From NCBI GenBank assembly GCA_947503335.1, contig CANNCY010000006.1, forward strand, positions 62,001 to 126,000: a DNA stretch of 64,000 bases, in the 5' to 3' direction. The notes below the pieces were generated by a model. That model was not told the DNA's origin. It saw only the letters and a program-made list of their open reading frames with translations, and searched no databases. The stretch is from an uncultured Pseudomonadales bacterium (lineage in GTDB: Bacteria; Pseudomonadota; Gammaproteobacteria; Pseudomonadales; CANNCY01). The stretch's first letter is position 1, and every line of letters begins with the position of its first letter. The position numbers were made by a program, and so were the translations under genes. Below are positions 47,095-57,932 of the stretch, piece after piece.

Positions 47095-48204
47095 TTAGCC
47101 CTGATCCGTTGCTATCAGATTAGCTTTCTCGGCCGCTTGGGCTCTGATCTTAGCTTCGAACTGATCAACAAAGGTTTCGTTATCGATGAGCGAGTTTTTC
47201 TCGCCATCAACATAAATAAGGTTATTTGGTGTACCACCGGTTAGACCCACATCGGCTACTTTCGCTTCGCCTGGGCCATTAACGATACAGCCAATTACGG
47301 CGACATCCATAGGGGTCGTAATATCTTCTAAACGGCGCTCTAGCTCGTTAACTGTGCCAATCACATCAAAGTTTTGACGTGAACAACTTGGGCAGGCAAT
47401 AAAGTTAATACCTTTTGAGCGTAGTTTAAGCGACTTTAAGATATCAAAGCCTACTTTGATTTCTTCGACAGGGTCAGCTGCAAGCGACACACGAATGGTG
47501 TCACCGATGCCATCCATTAACAGCATACCTAGACCTACCGACGACTTGACCGAACCACTACGAAGGCCACCCGCTTCGGTAATACCTAAATGCAATGGCT
47601 GCTCGGTGTCTTTGGCCAACTGCCGGTAGGCATCGACAGCCATAAATACGTCTGACGCCTTTACGCTGATTTTGTAATCTCTAAAGTTAAGACGCTCTAG
47701 GTGCTCAGCGTGGCGCAGGGCTGACTCGACCATTGCATTGGCTGTGGGCTCGCCATCACGGCGTAGCAGGTCTTTTTCTAATGAACCCGCGTTCACACCA
47801 ATACGAATAGGTATGTTTTTGTCACGGGCACTTTCTACTACCGCGCGAATACGGTCTTCACGACCAATGTTACCCGGGTTGATGCGAAGGCAATCAACAC
47901 CTAGCTCAGCAACGCGCAATGCGATCTTATAATCAAAGTGGATATCAGCCACTAAGGGCACTGATACCTGTTTACGAATTTCACCAAAGGCTTCGGCTGC
48001 TTCTAACGAAGGCACTGACACGCGCACGATATCGGCGCCGACCTGCTCTAATGCCTGAATCTGACCTACTGTTGCAGCAACGTCGGTTGTCAGGGTATTG
48101 GTCATACTTTGAACGGCGATTGGGGCATCGCCACCTACTGGCACGTCGCCCACAAAGATTTGGCGACTTTTACGACGCACAATCGGCGACGGTTGACTCA
48201 TCAT
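47095..48204 (-). CDS. ispG: 4-hydroxy-3-methylbut-2-enyl-diphosphate synthase (flavodoxin)
   Basis: MEP-pathway [4Fe-4S] enzyme of 369 aa that makes HMBPP for isoprenoid synthesis. Cluster ligands lie in [11 protein letters not shown] and [16 protein letters not shown]; the TIM-barrel N-terminus has [15 protein letters not shown]. Two adjacent ATGs are possible starts; the first follows TGAGG at about 9 bases. It stands between rodZ and hisS. Confidence 0.97.
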   Translation of the reverse strand: MMSQPSPIVRRKSRQIFVGDVPVGGDAPIAVQSMTNTLTTDVAATVGQIQALEQVGADIVRVSVPSLEAAEAFGEIRKQVSVPLVADIHFDYKIALRVAELGVDCLRINPGNIGREDRIRAVVESARDKNIPIRIGVNAGSLEKDLLRRDGEPTANAMVESALRHAEHLERLNFRDYKISVKASDVFMAVDAYRQLAKDTEQPLHLGITEAGGLRSGSVKSSVGLGMLLMDGIGDTIRVSLAADPVEEIKVGFDILKSLKLRSKGINFIACPSCSRQNFDVIGTVNELERRLEDITTPMDVAVIGCIVNGPGEAKVADVGLTGGTPNNLIYVDGEKNSLIDNETFVDQFEAKIRAQAAEKANLIATDQG

Positions 48205-48227
48205 GAAACTAAACCTCAGATCATTCG

Positions 48228-49232
48228 CTATTCGTCGCCTACGACGAATTTAGCGGTATTGGTGTCTTGGCGTATTCTAAAGCTTACAGGCTCGCCATTG
48301 AAGCGTACTTGTACCCCTGGGGCGTATCCCAAACGCACATCCATCGCACCAGTGTGGCGTATACGAATTACCTGACCAGCGCCGACGATCTCGTTCAAGA
48401 TCAAATCGAGAGTTGCTTCGTCACGAACACGCACCCAGCTTTCGGCAGTAAACATTAGCGTAAGGCTATCGTTACCCGAGCCGATTACTCGCTGCTCTGG
48501 AGCCGAGGTTACTTGCTCGTTATCAGCTATGGCATCGCCACTATCGACCGATTCGATACCTGTATTAAGGATGTCTTCTTCAAGATTAGTTGCTGCCTCA
48601 CTCGAACGATCAGTCTCATTCTGCAGAACCGCGGCCGTTGCTGCGTCAAAATCAGCATCCTGCGAAACCGCCTGAGCCTCTAAATCGATCTCTTCTACCG
48701 ACTCTTCAAAAGCCGATTCGCTCAGGGCCTGCTCGGCATTGGCGAGGGTCTCTGACGACTGCTCTATCGTGCTCTGTGCCGGCTCAAAGCTTTCAGGTTG
48801 GGCTTGAACAATTACGGGCGCGGGTTCGCGGGTATAGTATTGGTACGCTTTAAAGCCACCCAGTGCCACAGCACCGAACGCAGCGCCGATAAGAACCACT
48901 GCTAACAACTGCTGGGGCCAAACCATACGAGGCGTTGGCTCGATACCAACCAATTTGGCTTCTTCGGGCCGCATCGCCTTGTACTGATCAACCAGAGCAC
49001 TACCATTAAGACCCACAAGCGATGCGTAGCCACGTAGGTAGCCACGAACAAAGGCATCGCCTGGCAAATCGTCAAACCGATCTTCTTCGATTGCCCTTAC
49101 CTGTGACACCATCGTTTTTAGCTCACGACACACGTCTTCTTGAGACATTGCCAAGGCTTCACGTGCGTCTCGCAACTGTGTACCAGGTGACGCTTTGGGC
49201 GCTACCGCTTCGTTCGACTGCTCGTCTTGCAT
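48228..49232 (-). CDS. rodZ: Cytoskeletal protein RodZ
   Basis: Bitopic protein of 334 aa that links MreB to cell-wall synthesis. A cytoplasmic helix-turn-helix (about 18-85, [20 protein letters not shown]), a transmembrane helix (about 110-132), a long acidic Ser/Ala/Glu-rich periplasmic linker (about 140-245) and a C-terminal DUF4115 domain ([18 protein letters not shown]) follow in order. It overlaps the pilW stop by one base. Confidence 0.95.
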   Translation of the reverse strand: MQDEQSNEAVAPKASPGTQLRDAREALAMSQEDVCRELKTMVSQVRAIEEDRFDDLPGDAFVRGYLRGYASLVGLNGSALVDQYKAMRPEEAKLVGIEPTPRMVWPQQLLAVVLIGAAFGAVALGGFKAYQYYTREPAPVIVQAQPESFEPAQSTIEQSSETLANAEQALSESAFEESVEEIDLEAQAVSQDADFDAATAAVLQNETDRSSEAATNLEEDILNTGIESVDSGDAIADNEQVTSAPEQRVIGSGNDSLTLMFTAESWVRVRDEATLDLILNEIVGAGQVIRIRHTGAMDVRLGYAPGVQVRFNGEPVSFRIRQDTNTAKFVVGDE

Positions 49233-50005
49233 TAATTAACCCCTAGACGGCGATACTCTAAGAACTCTTTTGAGTACGGAAAGTTACTACCCAAAAGCTC
49301 GCCTAAACGGCGCACTTCGTCTTCATTCTTATATTCTACTTCGATCAATACGCCCAACCACAGCGAGGCAGCGTTATGCGCCGACACTGACTGATAGGCA
49401 TCAAATAAACGCTTAGCCTGTGGGTAATCTTCGCGATCGTAATAGTTTTGAGACAGGTTGATCAACGCAGTCGCATTGTCGGGGTCTAAACGTAAGGCGC
49501 GCTTAAACGCTTGCTCAGCCTTTGTGTCATCGCCCATTTTCTCGTGAATGAATGCTTGATTGATAAATGCACTAGGCCGATTTCGGTATTCGGTATCTGC
49601 AGTAGCACGCTTCACTTGCACCAGCGCTTCTTCGTATTGCCCCTGAGCATATAAAAAGCTTGCGTAGTTGTTTCTTACCTGCGAATTAGAACTATCTAGC
49701 TTTAAGGCCTTCTCAAAGAACCCACCAGCCTTTTCGTACTCGCCCTCAATTTGATAGATAATCGCCATGCCGGCATAGGCTTCGCTAGAATCGTCTTCGA
49801 TTCGCATCGCTTTAGTGAACGATCGACGGGCGTTCTCTAGGTCACGGTCGTGAAGGTAGCCTTGGCCTAGCTCAATATACATAGACAGCGCCCTCGATTT
49901 TGAAGCGTTGTCTGGGAACAATATTTTATCGTTTTTAGTCGAGGTACTGCCGCACGCAGACAGCGCGAGCGTCAACAAAGCAATACTTATTTTTTTAGCG
50001 TCCAT
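49232..50005 (-). CDS. pilW: Type IV pilus biogenesis/stability lipoprotein PilW (PilF)
   Basis: TPR lipoprotein of 257 aa, the pilotin for the PilQ secretin. Signal peptide MDAKKISIALLTLALSACGS contains lipobox LSAC. About six TPR units follow, such as ENARRSFTKAMRIEDDSSEA and YEKAGGFFEKALKLDSSNSQ. It implies the cell makes type IV pili, which also serve DNA uptake in competent gammaproteobacteria. It lies between rlmN and rodZ, the conserved position. Confidence 0.93.
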   Translation of the reverse strand: MDAKKISIALLTLALSACGSTSTKNDKILFPDNASKSRALSMYIELGQGYLHDRDLENARRSFTKAMRIEDDSSEAYAGMAIIYQIEGEYEKAGGFFEKALKLDSSNSQVRNNYASFLYAQGQYEEALVQVKRATADTEYRNRPSAFINQAFIHEKMGDDTKAEQAFKRALRLDPDNATALINLSQNYYDREDYPQAKRLFDAYQSVSAHNAASLWLGVLIEVEYKNEDEVRRLGELLGSNFPYSKEFLEYRRLGVN

Positions 50006-50066
50006 TGGCTGTCTCTCATCCTATGATCAAAACAGCGTAAATTATGACGCAGATAGGCGGCTTGTA

Positions 50067-51239
50067 CTAGTTTTTCGGCTCAATAATACGAACTGGCTCA
50101 ACACCTGACTGCCATTGGCCTGATTTGTAGCGCTCAGCACGGCGAGTTCGGTCATTCACAGCGCCCGACAACTGCCCACAGGCCGCATCGATATCGTCAC
50201 CACGGGTGGTACGAATAGGCGCAACATGGCCCATCTTATGAAGAATTTCTTGGAAAGTCTTAAGATCATGATCGCGCACCTTTTTGTAGTCTGATAGGTC
50301 AAACGGGTTAAAGGGGATCAAATTGATCTTACAAGGTATATCCTTAAGCAGTTTACCAAGCTCGCGAGCATGCTCGGGCTGGTCGTTCACGTCACGGATA
50401 AGCGTATATTCAACCGTTAGCTTACGATTAGAATCGGGCATACGGGCGATATAGTTTTGCGACGATTCTAGTAATCGCGCAATGGGGTATTTCTTGTTAA
50501 TCGGCACCAATACGTCACGAATCTCATCGTTAGGTGCATGCAAAGAAATAGCTAGCGAGGCATCAGTGTAATCGGCCAAGCGATCTAATTGAGGCACTAC
50601 GCCTGATGTAGACAGGGTTACACGGCGCTTTGAGATGCCGTAACCGTAATCGTCCATCATGGTATTCATCGAATCCACTACGTTATCAAAGTTAAGTAGC
50701 GGCTCGCCCATACCCATCATCACCACGTTAGTCACTGCGCGATGTTTTTTAGGGTCTAGCGAATCAAAGGACTTAGCTGCAAGCCATACCTGACCGATGA
50801 TTTCGGCAGCAGTAAGGTCTTTGTTAAAGCCCTGCTTGCCCGTTGCACAGAACGAGCAGTCTAGGCTACAGCCTACCTGCGACGAAACACACAGCGTACC
50901 GCGCTCGCCATCAGGGATAAATACAGTTTCGATTGCCGAACCACCATCAACCTCTAACAACCATTTACGACAGCCATCTTTAGCATCGAGCTGTTTGATG
51001 ATCTTAGGCGCTCTGATTTCGGCAATCTCAACAAGACGCTCACGCAGTTTTTTGCTGACGTCGGTCATATCGTCTATAGACTCGGCACCGCGATGATGAA
51101 TCCACTTCATCACCTGGTGGGCACGGAATTTTTTCTCGCCAAGGGCAAGAAAGAACTGTTCCATTGCGTCTCGTGAAAGGCCTAGCAGATTAATGCGTTC
51201 GCCTTTCTCGAGTTGCTTTAATACGCGATGCTGAGTCAT
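50067..51239 (-). CDS. rlmN: 23S rRNA/tRNA adenine-C2 methyltransferase RlmN
   Basis: Radical SAM methyltransferase of 390 aa modifying A2503 of 23S rRNA and A37 of some tRNAs. The cluster motif is [15 protein letters not shown] (CxxxCxxC); the second catalytic cysteine is in [11 protein letters not shown] near the C-terminus. The ATG at 51239 is chosen; a GTG three codons upstream is possible. It follows ndk closely. Confidence 0.97.
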   Translation of the reverse strand: MTQHRVLKQLEKGERINLLGLSRDAMEQFFLALGEKKFRAHQVMKWIHHRGAESIDDMTDVSKKLRERLVEIAEIRAPKIIKQLDAKDGCRKWLLEVDGGSAIETVFIPDGERGTLCVSSQVGCSLDCSFCATGKQGFNKDLTAAEIIGQVWLAAKSFDSLDPKKHRAVTNVVMMGMGEPLLNFDNVVDSMNTMMDDYGYGISKRRVTLSTSGVVPQLDRLADYTDASLAISLHAPNDEIRDVLVPINKKYPIARLLESSQNYIARMPDSNRKLTVEYTLIRDVNDQPEHARELGKLLKDIPCKINLIPFNPFDLSDYKKVRDHDLKTFQEILHKMGHVAPIRTTRGDDIDAACGQLSGAVNDRTRRAERYKSGQWQSGVEPVRIIEPKN

Positions 51240-51261
51240 AGATACCACTTAGCTCAAGCTA

Positions 51262-51687
51262 TTAGCGAGAGTGGATTTCGCTTTCTTCGAAGAAGTAAGC
51301 AATTTCACGAGCAGCTGATTCTAGTGCGTCAGAACCGTGAACAGCGTTAGCGTCGATAGACTCAGCGAAGTCGCGACGGATAGTGCCTTCAGCAGCTTCT
51401 TGTGGGTTAGTAGCACCCATTAGCTCGCGGTTAGCTAGAACCGCGTTTTCGCCTTCTAGAACCTGAACCATGATTGGGCCAGAAGTCATGAACTCGATAA
51501 GCGCAGGGAAGAAAGGACGCTCTTTGTGCTCAGCGTAGAAACCAGCTGCCTTTTCTTCTGAAAGGTGCAACATCTTTGAAGCAACAACCTTTAGGCCTGC
51601 TTTTTCGAAGCGAGAATAGATTTCGCCGATTACGTTTTTAGCCACTGCGTCTGGCTTAACAATAGAGAAAGTGCGTTCGATCGCCAT
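51262..51687 (-). CDS. ndk: Nucleoside diphosphate kinase
   Basis: Enzyme of 141 aa that balances NTP pools by phosphate transfer through a histidine, here in [32 protein letters not shown] at the N-terminus is diagnostic. AAGAGAG precedes the start. It follows the Fe-S genes, 183 bp behind sufE, and codon use is biased as for a highly expressed gene. Confidence 0.98.
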   Translation of the reverse strand: MAIERTFSIVKPDAVAKNVIGEIYSRFEKAGLKVVASKMLHLSEEKAAGFYAEHKERPFFPALIEFMTSGPIMVQVLEGENAVLANRELMGATNPQEAAEGTIRRDFAESIDANAVHGSDALESAAREIAYFFEESEIHSR

Positions 51688-51767
51688 GATATAAACTCTC
51701 TTAAGGTTTAAATTAAAAATCTGTTTGCGCGGCGCGCATGTGCAAGACAGTCGCCGTGGTGGCGCGA

Positions 51768-51773
51768 ATTATA
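51768..51773 (-). promoter_or_regulatory. Possible ndk -10 element
   Basis: TATAAT on the leftward strand 80 bp upstream of ndk. No good -35 box stands at the right distance, so this is only suggestive. Confidence 0.3.
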
Positions 51774-51817
51774 AGGCCTTGGGCCAAAAAACGATATGTA
51801 GTAATTCCACTTAAACG

Positions 51818-51840
51818 GCGCTGCAGCAAAAATGCAGCGC
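51818..51840 (-). terminator. Hairpin downstream of sufE
   Basis: GCGCTGCA and TGCAGCGC form an 8-bp stem with a T-rich loop, followed leftward by a short TTTAA. A GGGCGAGTT nonamer lies at 51857-51865 between it and the sufE stop. A modest terminator for the suf operon. Confidence 0.45.
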
Positions 51841-51869
51841 TGTAAGCGTTGAAAAAGGGCGAGTTTAGC

Positions 51870-52274
51870 CTAGACCGCTGCCTGCGCAATCGCCTTTATT
51901 TTACCTACGATCGCCTTAAGACCATTGCCTCGGGTTGGGCTTAAGTGGTTTGTTAGATCTAACTCGCCAAAGTATGCATCGATATCAAAATCGATGATCT
52001 GCTGGGCCGACTTACCACTGAATGCTGCCATTACAAGCGCCAACAGACCCCTAACAATAACCGCATCGCTATCTACCAAAAATTCAAGCTTAGCAGCGTT
52101 GCCTGCAGGCTCAAGCCACACATTGCTCTGACATCCCTTTACCAAACGCTCGTCTGTTTTAAGCGCGTCGGGCATATCAGCAAGCTCTTTACCCAGGTCG
52201 ATAATATACTTGTAGCGCTCTTCCCAATCGTCGAAAAAGGCTAGATCATCGATAATTTCTTCAGTTGTAACCAA
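51870..52274 (-). CDS. sufE: Sulfur acceptor protein SufE
   Basis: Protein of 134 aa that takes persulfide sulfur from SufS and passes it to SufBCD. The acceptor cysteine is in RLVKGCQSNVWL near residue 49; LGKELADMPDALKTDERLV is typical. It closes the operon sufBCDSA-sufT-sufE, 11 bp behind sufT. Confidence 0.95.
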   Translation of the reverse strand: MVTTEEIIDDLAFFDDWEERYKYIIDLGKELADMPDALKTDERLVKGCQSNVWLEPAGNAAKLEFLVDSDAVIVRGLLALVMAAFSGKSAQQIIDFDIDAYFGELDLTNHLSPTRGNGLKAIVGKIKAIAQAAV

Positions 52275-52285
52275 GGGTCACCTCG

Positions 52286-52819
52286 TTAAAAAAACAAACC
52301 AGCTTCTAACTGCGCTTCTTCGCTCATCATCTCGCGCGACCACGGCGGGTCAAACACCAGAGCAACCGACACACTAGAAACACGCGGCACCTTAGCAACA
52401 CGATACTCAACATCGCTAACTAATACTGGGCCCATACCGCAACCTGGCGCGGTCAACGTCATCACTACCTTTACGGCAGCCGTTTCTTGGTCGATCTGAA
52501 CGTCATAGATCAAGCCTAGCTCAACGATACTGATAGGAATTTCTGGGTCGTAAATGGTATCAAGCGCCTGACGAACCTGCGCCTCACTTACACCCTCTGA
52601 ACCATCATCGATGAATTCGATGACCTCAGGGGTTTGCCCAATCGCATCGGCATCGGTGCCATCAATACGATACATGTTGCCCTGAAAGGTAACGGTATAG
52701 TTGCCACCAAGACTCTGATTAATCGTTAAAAAGTTACCCGCCGGAATTATAAAAGGCTCACCAGAGGGTACGCGACGCGCAGGGCAGTCGCGCTTAGTGT
52801 CAGCCATGATCTGCTGCAT
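52286..52819 (-). CDS. sufT: Fe-S assembly protein SufT (MIP18/PaaD-like)
   Basis: Protein of 177 aa with a unique N-terminal half (RRVPSGEPFIIPAGNFLTIN) and a C-terminal DUF59/MIP18 domain (YDPEIPISIVELGLIYDV; MTLTAPGCGMGPVLVSDVE). This layout is that of SufT, an auxiliary Fe-S maturation factor. It starts 2 bases behind the sufA stop; a second ATG four codons in is an alternative. Confidence 0.9.
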   Translation of the reverse strand: MQQIMADTKRDCPARRVPSGEPFIIPAGNFLTINQSLGGNYTVTFQGNMYRIDGTDADAIGQTPEVIEFIDDGSEGVSEAQVRQALDTIYDPEIPISIVELGLIYDVQIDQETAAVKVVMTLTAPGCGMGPVLVSDVEYRVAKVPRVSSVSVALVFDPPWSREMMSEEAQLEAGLFF

Positions 52820-52821
52820 GC

Positions 52822-53181
52822 TTAGACTACCGTAAAACTTTCACCACAGCCGCACTCGCCCGTGATGTTTGGGTTGTTAAACTTAACCGTAAAGTTTACG
52901 CCTAGCTGCTGCATGTCGATTTCGGTACCGCGCACTAAAGGTAAAGCCTCTGGCGTAATAGCAAACTTAATACCTGGTGACGGCTCTATCACGGTATCTT
53001 CTGCCGCGATTTCTGACACGATATCTAGCATGTAAGCGTAACCACTACAGCCAGTGACTTCAGTGCCTAAACGCACATAGTCGCCCTTAGCTTTAGCCAA
53101 CGAATCGGTAAAATGCTTAACCGCAGCATCGGTTAGCGTTAAAATATTTGCATTGGGATCAAAGGTTTCAATACTCACCAA
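52822..53181 (-). CDS. sufA: A-type Fe-S carrier SufA/HesB
   Basis: Protein of 119 aa of the IscA/SufA/HesB family. The three ligand cysteines are in VTGCSGYAY and GECGCGESF. Placement directly behind sufS supports SufA rather than IscA or ErpA. It carries newly built clusters to target proteins. Confidence 0.93.
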   Translation of the reverse strand: MVSIETFDPNANILTLTDAAVKHFTDSLAKAKGDYVRLGTEVTGCSGYAYMLDIVSEIAAEDTVIEPSPGIKFAITPEALPLVRGTEIDMQQLGVNFTVKFNNPNITGECGCGESFTVV

Positions 53182-53188
53182 TCACTCC

Positions 53189-54412
53189 TTACAGCAACAT
53201 CATTCGCGCCTTTGCCAAGGCGTCGAACAGAGCATCTACGTCGCTCATATTGTTATAGATAGAAAACGAAGCGCGGGCCGTACCAGGCACGCCTAACTTA
53301 TTCATTAAAGGTTCTGCGCAATGGTGGCCAGTTCTTATAGCCACACCTTGGCGATCTAACAAGAAGCCCACGTCGGCTGGATGGCCACCCTCAAGCACAA
53401 AGCTTAATACGCTGATCTTATTTCTCGCTCGCCCTAACAGGGTCATGCCGTCGAACTGCTCTGCACGCTCGGTTGCTGCGTCGATCAGCGACTGTTCGTG
53501 CGCACGCATGGCTTTAGCGTCAAACTGTGACAACCAAGTCAATGCAGCACCTAAACCGATCACACCAGCAATATTTGGTGTACCGGCCTCTAGGCGATAT
53601 GGCAGCTCGTTCCACTCAGCATGGCTATAGGTAACGGTCTTGATCATCTCGCCACCGGTTTGCCATACTGGCCACTCAGCTAACAATGACTCGCGACCCC
53701 ACAAAGCGCCTACGCCCGTTGGTGCAAAAACCTTATGACCCGAGAATGCATAAAAATCGCAACCTAGGGCCTGTACATCGACATCGCCGTGAGCAACACC
53801 CTGAGCACCGTCAACCGTTACTAAAGCGTTAGGTGCGATTTCGCGAATCTTAGCAATCATCTCAACAACGGGGTTTACTGTACCCAACGCATTGGAGATA
53901 TGCGCAAACGACACCATTTTGGTGTTGCTGTTTAAAAGACTAGTGAATGCTTCTTGATCAACTTCGCCAAGCTCATTGATTGGTGCAATCTTTAACGTCG
54001 CACCACTGCGTTCGCACGCCTGCTGCCAAGGAATCAAATTAGCATGATGTTCTAGCTCAGTAACGATTACTTCATCACCAGCTTTAAGAATCTGCGCCAT
54101 ACCGTTGGCAACGATATTGACACCCTCGGTAGTACCAGCCGTAAAGATAATTTCGTTGCGCGAGTTGGCGTTTAAAAAAGTAGCGATTGTGTCTCGCGCA
54201 CCTTCGTATAAACGAGTAGCCTCGTCAGCTAACTTATGCGCACCGCGATGTACGTTTGAATTGCAGTTAGTGTAATAATCTGTAATTGCATCGATCACCG
54301 CCTGCGGCTTTTGTGTAGTAGCGGCGTTATCTAAATAGATTAACGGCTTACCATCAAAGCTGCGCTTTAATACTGGGAACTGATCTCGAACTGCCGCTAC
54401 ATCAAAGCTCAT
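53189..54412 (-). CDS. sufS: Cysteine desulfurase SufS
   Basis: PLP enzyme of 407 aa, type II desulfurase. The PLP lysine is in FYAFSGHKVFAPTG and the catalytic cysteine in RTGHHCAEPLM, the short-loop form of SufS that needs SufE. Its start overlaps the sufD stop as ATGA, giving coupled translation. Confidence 0.97.
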   Translation of the reverse strand: MSFDVAAVRDQFPVLKRSFDGKPLIYLDNAATTQKPQAVIDAITDYYTNCNSNVHRGAHKLADEATRLYEGARDTIATFLNANSRNEIIFTAGTTEGVNIVANGMAQILKAGDEVIVTELEHHANLIPWQQACERSGATLKIAPINELGEVDQEAFTSLLNSNTKMVSFAHISNALGTVNPVVEMIAKIREIAPNALVTVDGAQGVAHGDVDVQALGCDFYAFSGHKVFAPTGVGALWGRESLLAEWPVWQTGGEMIKTVTYSHAEWNELPYRLEAGTPNIAGVIGLGAALTWLSQFDAKAMRAHEQSLIDAATERAEQFDGMTLLGRARNKISVLSFVLEGGHPADVGFLLDRQGVAIRTGHHCAEPLMNKLGVPGTARASFSIYNNMSDVDALFDALAKARMMLL

Positions 54413-55665
54413 GCATCAACCTTATTCATTGATTCAAATCGCGCTTTAAGCTTGCTACGAAGCCAGTCACCTAGCGCTTCATTTGGCATCTTGTCGACCA
54501 ACTCATTGATGAAACCAAAGTTCAACATCACCTTTGCATCGCGCTCGCTAATACCGCGCGACTGAAGGTAATAAATGGCTTCTTCGTCTAGTTCAGCTAC
54601 GGTTGCACCGTGGGCACACTTAACATCATCGGCATAAATTTCTAATTCAGGCTTAGTGCTCACTCGTGCCGAATCTGACAATAGTAGATTGCGGTTATTC
54701 AATTCTGCTAACGTCTTTTGGGCATCACGATGAATATGAATACGACCGTTAAATACCGCTTTTGCAGAGTCAGTTACGATGCCACGAACATTTTCGTCAG
54801 TGGTGCCATTTGGCACTGCATGTTCGATCGTTGAGTGCAGGTCGAATAGCTCGTCACCCTGCAGTAGATAGATTGCATCCATCTCGGCAAGTGCGTGGCT
54901 AGCGGCGTGCTCAACATCGACATCTAGACGTGACATCTGGCTACCAAAACCCACAAGGGTTGAACGCAGGCGCGCGAACTCGCCCAATTTAATATGACAA
55001 CCACCTACTGCGTGGTGCTCACCGCCGACTAACTGAAAACGTGAATGACACAACTTGGCGTGATCGCCCACAAGATACTCACTGATCAGCGTGCTAAGAC
55101 CCTGGCCTTCGCCTTCTGCCTGCTCGATGATCTCGACCTTTGCACCCTTGGCAACACGTACCCATACTCGACCGTGCTGAACTGCGCCTTCGATCGCATT
55201 CATTACCACACGTAATGGGCGAGTGGTGGCAGCATCGGCTTCAACGTCGATCACCAAAATATCTTGCACCATAAGGTCGTTGATCGCGCCAAACAGGTGA
55301 CGCCCCGGCTTAACCGGCATCATGTCAGCAGCGATTTCTGACTGTTCTAAGGGGCTTAGATTTGAAAAGGTTGCTACTTTTACACCCGCCTCAAACTGAT
55401 CAGGCAGGTGCCAGCGAACACCATCAAACAATAGGTCAGAGCTATCAAGACCTTCGATCGTTTGCGCATTTGCACGGGCTGTTTTACCAACAGCGAAATC
55501 CGTATCAGACAGGGTATGTAATGAGGTGTACTTCCAGGCTTCGGTTTTACGCGTAGGCCAAACAGCATCTTTTAACAGCTGGGCACCGCGCTCGGCAACC
55601 GGTGTACGAGCGTCGTCGATACGCGCCTTGGCACCTTCTTTAAGTGTTTGTAACCACACACTCAT
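54409..55665 (-). CDS. sufD: Fe-S cluster assembly scaffold subunit SufD
   Basis: Beta-helix subunit of 418 aa of the SufBC2D scaffold. VKCAHGATVAELDEEAIYYLQSRGI (cited by the KCAHGATV core) is the conserved C-terminal part. The ATG at 55665 follows GAGG and stands next to the sufC stop; a longer in-frame start would lie within sufC. It forms a continuous operon with sufB, sufC and sufS. Confidence 0.96.
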   Translation of the reverse strand: MSVWLQTLKEGAKARIDDARTPVAERGAQLLKDAVWPTRKTEAWKYTSLHTLSDTDFAVGKTARANAQTIEGLDSSDLLFDGVRWHLPDQFEAGVKVATFSNLSPLEQSEIAADMMPVKPGRHLFGAINDLMVQDILVIDVEADAATTRPLRVVMNAIEGAVQHGRVWVRVAKGAKVEIIEQAEGEGQGLSTLISEYLVGDHAKLCHSRFQLVGGEHHAVGGCHIKLGEFARLRSTLVGFGSQMSRLDVDVEHAASHALAEMDAIYLLQGDELFDLHSTIEHAVPNGTTDENVRGIVTDSAKAVFNGRIHIHRDAQKTLAELNNRNLLLSDSARVSTKPELEIYADDVKCAHGATVAELDEEAIYYLQSRGISERDAKVMLNFGFINELVDKMPNEALGDWLRSKLKARFESMNKVDA

Positions 55666-55667
55666 AA

Positions 55668-56420
55668 TTAGGCCTCGGCACCGTTGTCTAGCCATGCGTA
55701 ACCCTGAGCTTCTAACTCTAGCGCTAGCTCTGGGCCACCCGATTTAACGATCTTGCCATCAGCAAGTACGTGAACAAAATCAGGCTTAATGTAATCTAAT
55801 AGACGCTGGTAGTGAGTAACGACGATAAACGCGCGATCATCAGAACGCTGCGAATTCACCCCTTCGGCAACTACCTGAAGTGCGTCGATATCAAGACCTG
55901 AGTCGGTCTCGTCTAGGATGCAAAGCTTAGGTTCAAGCAACATCATCTGCATGATCTCGTTGCGCTTTTTCTCACCACCCGAGAAGCCTTCGTTTACACC
56001 ACGCTTCAAAAACTCTAGCGGCAGATTCACCTGCTTACACGCAGCCTTAGCGCGCTGCAAAAATTCTTTTGAAGATAAGGCGTCTTCACCGGCCGCTTCG
56101 CGCTTAGCGTCTACCGCAGCTTTCATGAACTCCATATTGCTTACGCCTGGAATCTCTACTGGGTACTGAAACGCCAAGAACAGACCTTCGCGCGCGCGTT
56201 CTTCTACTTCGATATCTAGTAGATCGGTTTCGCCCAATAGTGCTTCACCACCATTAACTTCGTAGCCTTCGCGACCTGAAAGCACATAGCCAAGTGTCGA
56301 CTTACCTGCACCGTTCGGGCCCATGATCGCGTGCACTTCGCCCGCTTTCACTTCTAGGTTAAGGCCTTTTAGAATCTGCTTGTCTTCTACACTTGCCTGC
56401 AAATTTTTAATCGATAACAT
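55668..56420 (-). CDS. sufC: Fe-S assembly ATPase SufC
   Basis: ABC-type ATPase of 250 aa. Walker A GPNGAGKSTLGYVLSG, signature NEGFSGGEKKRNEI and Walker B LCILDETDSGLD are intact. It powers conformational change in SufBC2D during cluster building. AAGAGAG precedes the ATG. Confidence 0.97.
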   Translation of the reverse strand: MLSIKNLQASVEDKQILKGLNLEVKAGEVHAIMGPNGAGKSTLGYVLSGREGYEVNGGEALLGETDLLDIEVEERAREGLFLAFQYPVEIPGVSNMEFMKAAVDAKREAAGEDALSSKEFLQRAKAACKQVNLPLEFLKRGVNEGFSGGEKKRNEIMQMMLLEPKLCILDETDSGLDIDALQVVAEGVNSQRSDDRAFIVVTHYQRLLDYIKPDFVHVLADGKIVKSGGPELALELEAQGYAWLDNGAEA

Positions 56421-56433
56421 CTTACTTACTCTC

Positions 56434-57888
56434 TTAACCTACCGAGCCTTCTAGGCTGATTTCTAGTAGCTTGCCGGCTTCTACGGCAAACTCCATTGGC
56501 AATTCTTTAAATACTTCTTTACAGAATCCGTTCACGATCATCGATACCGCTTTCTCGGCATCTAGACCACGCTGCTGACACAAAAACATCTGATCATCAG
56601 ATACCTTAGAGGTAGTTGCTTCGTGCTCAACTACCGCAGACGGGTTTAGCGCCTCAACGTATGGGAACGTATGCGCACCACACTGATCACCAATCAATAG
56701 CGAGTCACACTGCGTAAAGTTTCGCGCACCCTTCGCCTTTGGATTAATACGTACTAAACCGCGATAGCTGTTGTTACTACGACCGGCTGAGATACCCTTA
56801 GAGATAATCGTACTCTTAGTGTTCTTGCCGATGTGAATCATCTTGGTACCGGTGTCAGCTTGCTGCGCGCCACGGGTAAGTGCTACCGAGTAGAACTCGC
56901 CAATACTGTTGTCGCCTTTTAGAATGCATGAAGGGTACTTCCAGGTAACGGCAGAGCCTGTTTCTACCTGGGTCCAAGACACCTTGGCATTGGTATGACA
57001 AACCGCGCGCTTAGTTACAAAGTTGTAGATACCACCTTTGCCATTCTCATCGCCTGGATACCAGTTTTGCACCGTGCTGTATTTAATTTCTGCATCGTCT
57101 AAGCACACTAGCTCTACCACTGCAGCATGCAGCTGATTCTCGTCGCGCTGCGGTGCCGTACAACCTTCTAGGTAACTTACATGGCTGCCTTCTTCGGCAA
57201 CAATCAACGTGCGTTCAAACTGGCCGGTGTTTTGTTCGTTGATTCTGAAATAGGTTGATAGCTCCATCGGGCAACGTACACCCTTAGGAATAAATACGAA
57301 TGAGCCGTCGGTAAACACCGCGGAGTTTAGCGCTGCATAGTAGTTATCGCGCTGAGGCACTACAGTGCCAAGATACTTCTTAACTAGCTCAGGATATTCT
57401 TGAAGGGCTTCAGAGATCGAGCAGAAAATTACGCCTGCCTCTTTTAGATTCTCTTTAAATGTGGTCACAACCGAGACCGAATCCCAAACAACATCCATTG
57501 CTACGCCCGCGAGAGCTTTTTGCTCTTCTAGCGGAATACCTAGCTTTTCGTAGGTAGCCAACAGCTCTGGGTCAACCTCATCTAGCGACTGTGGGCGATC
57601 GGCCATACTCTTTGGTGCTGAATAATAGCTAATCGCCTGAAAATCAGGCTTGTCGTATTCTACGTGAGCCCAGTCGGGCTCTTCCATCTGAAGCCATGCT
57701 TCGTACGCCTTTAAGCGCCACTCAAGCATCCACTCAGGCTCGTTTTTCATCGCTGAAATACGGCGAATAATGTCTTCGTTTAAACCCGGCTCAAAGGTTT
57801 CAGACTCGACATTGGTAACAAAACCTGCCTCGTATTCGCGATTAATGGCTTCGTTAATCTGTTCAGCTTCGTTAATCTGTTCAGTCAT
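56434..57888 (-). CDS. sufB: Fe-S cluster assembly scaffold subunit SufB
   Basis: Core scaffold subunit of 484 aa. Conserved stretches include [41 protein letters not shown] (cited by ends) and [22 protein letters not shown] with the ligand His/Glu. The N-terminus has a perfect six-residue tandem repeat, EQINEA twice, absent from usual SufB and likely a recent in-frame duplication of 18 bases. It follows iscR by 44 bp. Confidence 0.97.
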   Translation of the reverse strand: MTEQINEAEQINEAINREYEAGFVTNVESETFEPGLNEDIIRRISAMKNEPEWMLEWRLKAYEAWLQMEEPDWAHVEYDKPDFQAISYYSAPKSMADRPQSLDEVDPELLATYEKLGIPLEEQKALAGVAMDVVWDSVSVVTTFKENLKEAGVIFCSISEALQEYPELVKKYLGTVVPQRDNYYAALNSAVFTDGSFVFIPKGVRCPMELSTYFRINEQNTGQFERTLIVAEEGSHVSYLEGCTAPQRDENQLHAAVVELVCLDDAEIKYSTVQNWYPGDENGKGGIYNFVTKRAVCHTNAKVSWTQVETGSAVTWKYPSCILKGDNSIGEFYSVALTRGAQQADTGTKMIHIGKNTKSTIISKGISAGRSNNSYRGLVRINPKAKGARNFTQCDSLLIGDQCGAHTFPYVEALNPSAVVEHEATTSKVSDDQMFLCQQRGLDAEKAVSMIVNGFCKEVFKELPMEFAVEAGKLLEISLEGSVG

Positions 57889-57932
57889 TGGTACGTCTCT
57901 ATAACATCTACCTGGCGTTGTTAGCGCTAGGC

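Noticed and set aside
45874-48853. Open frames on the + strand opposite hisS, ispG and rodZ
   Set aside because: They are short, without family motifs, and are shadows of well-supported leftward genes.
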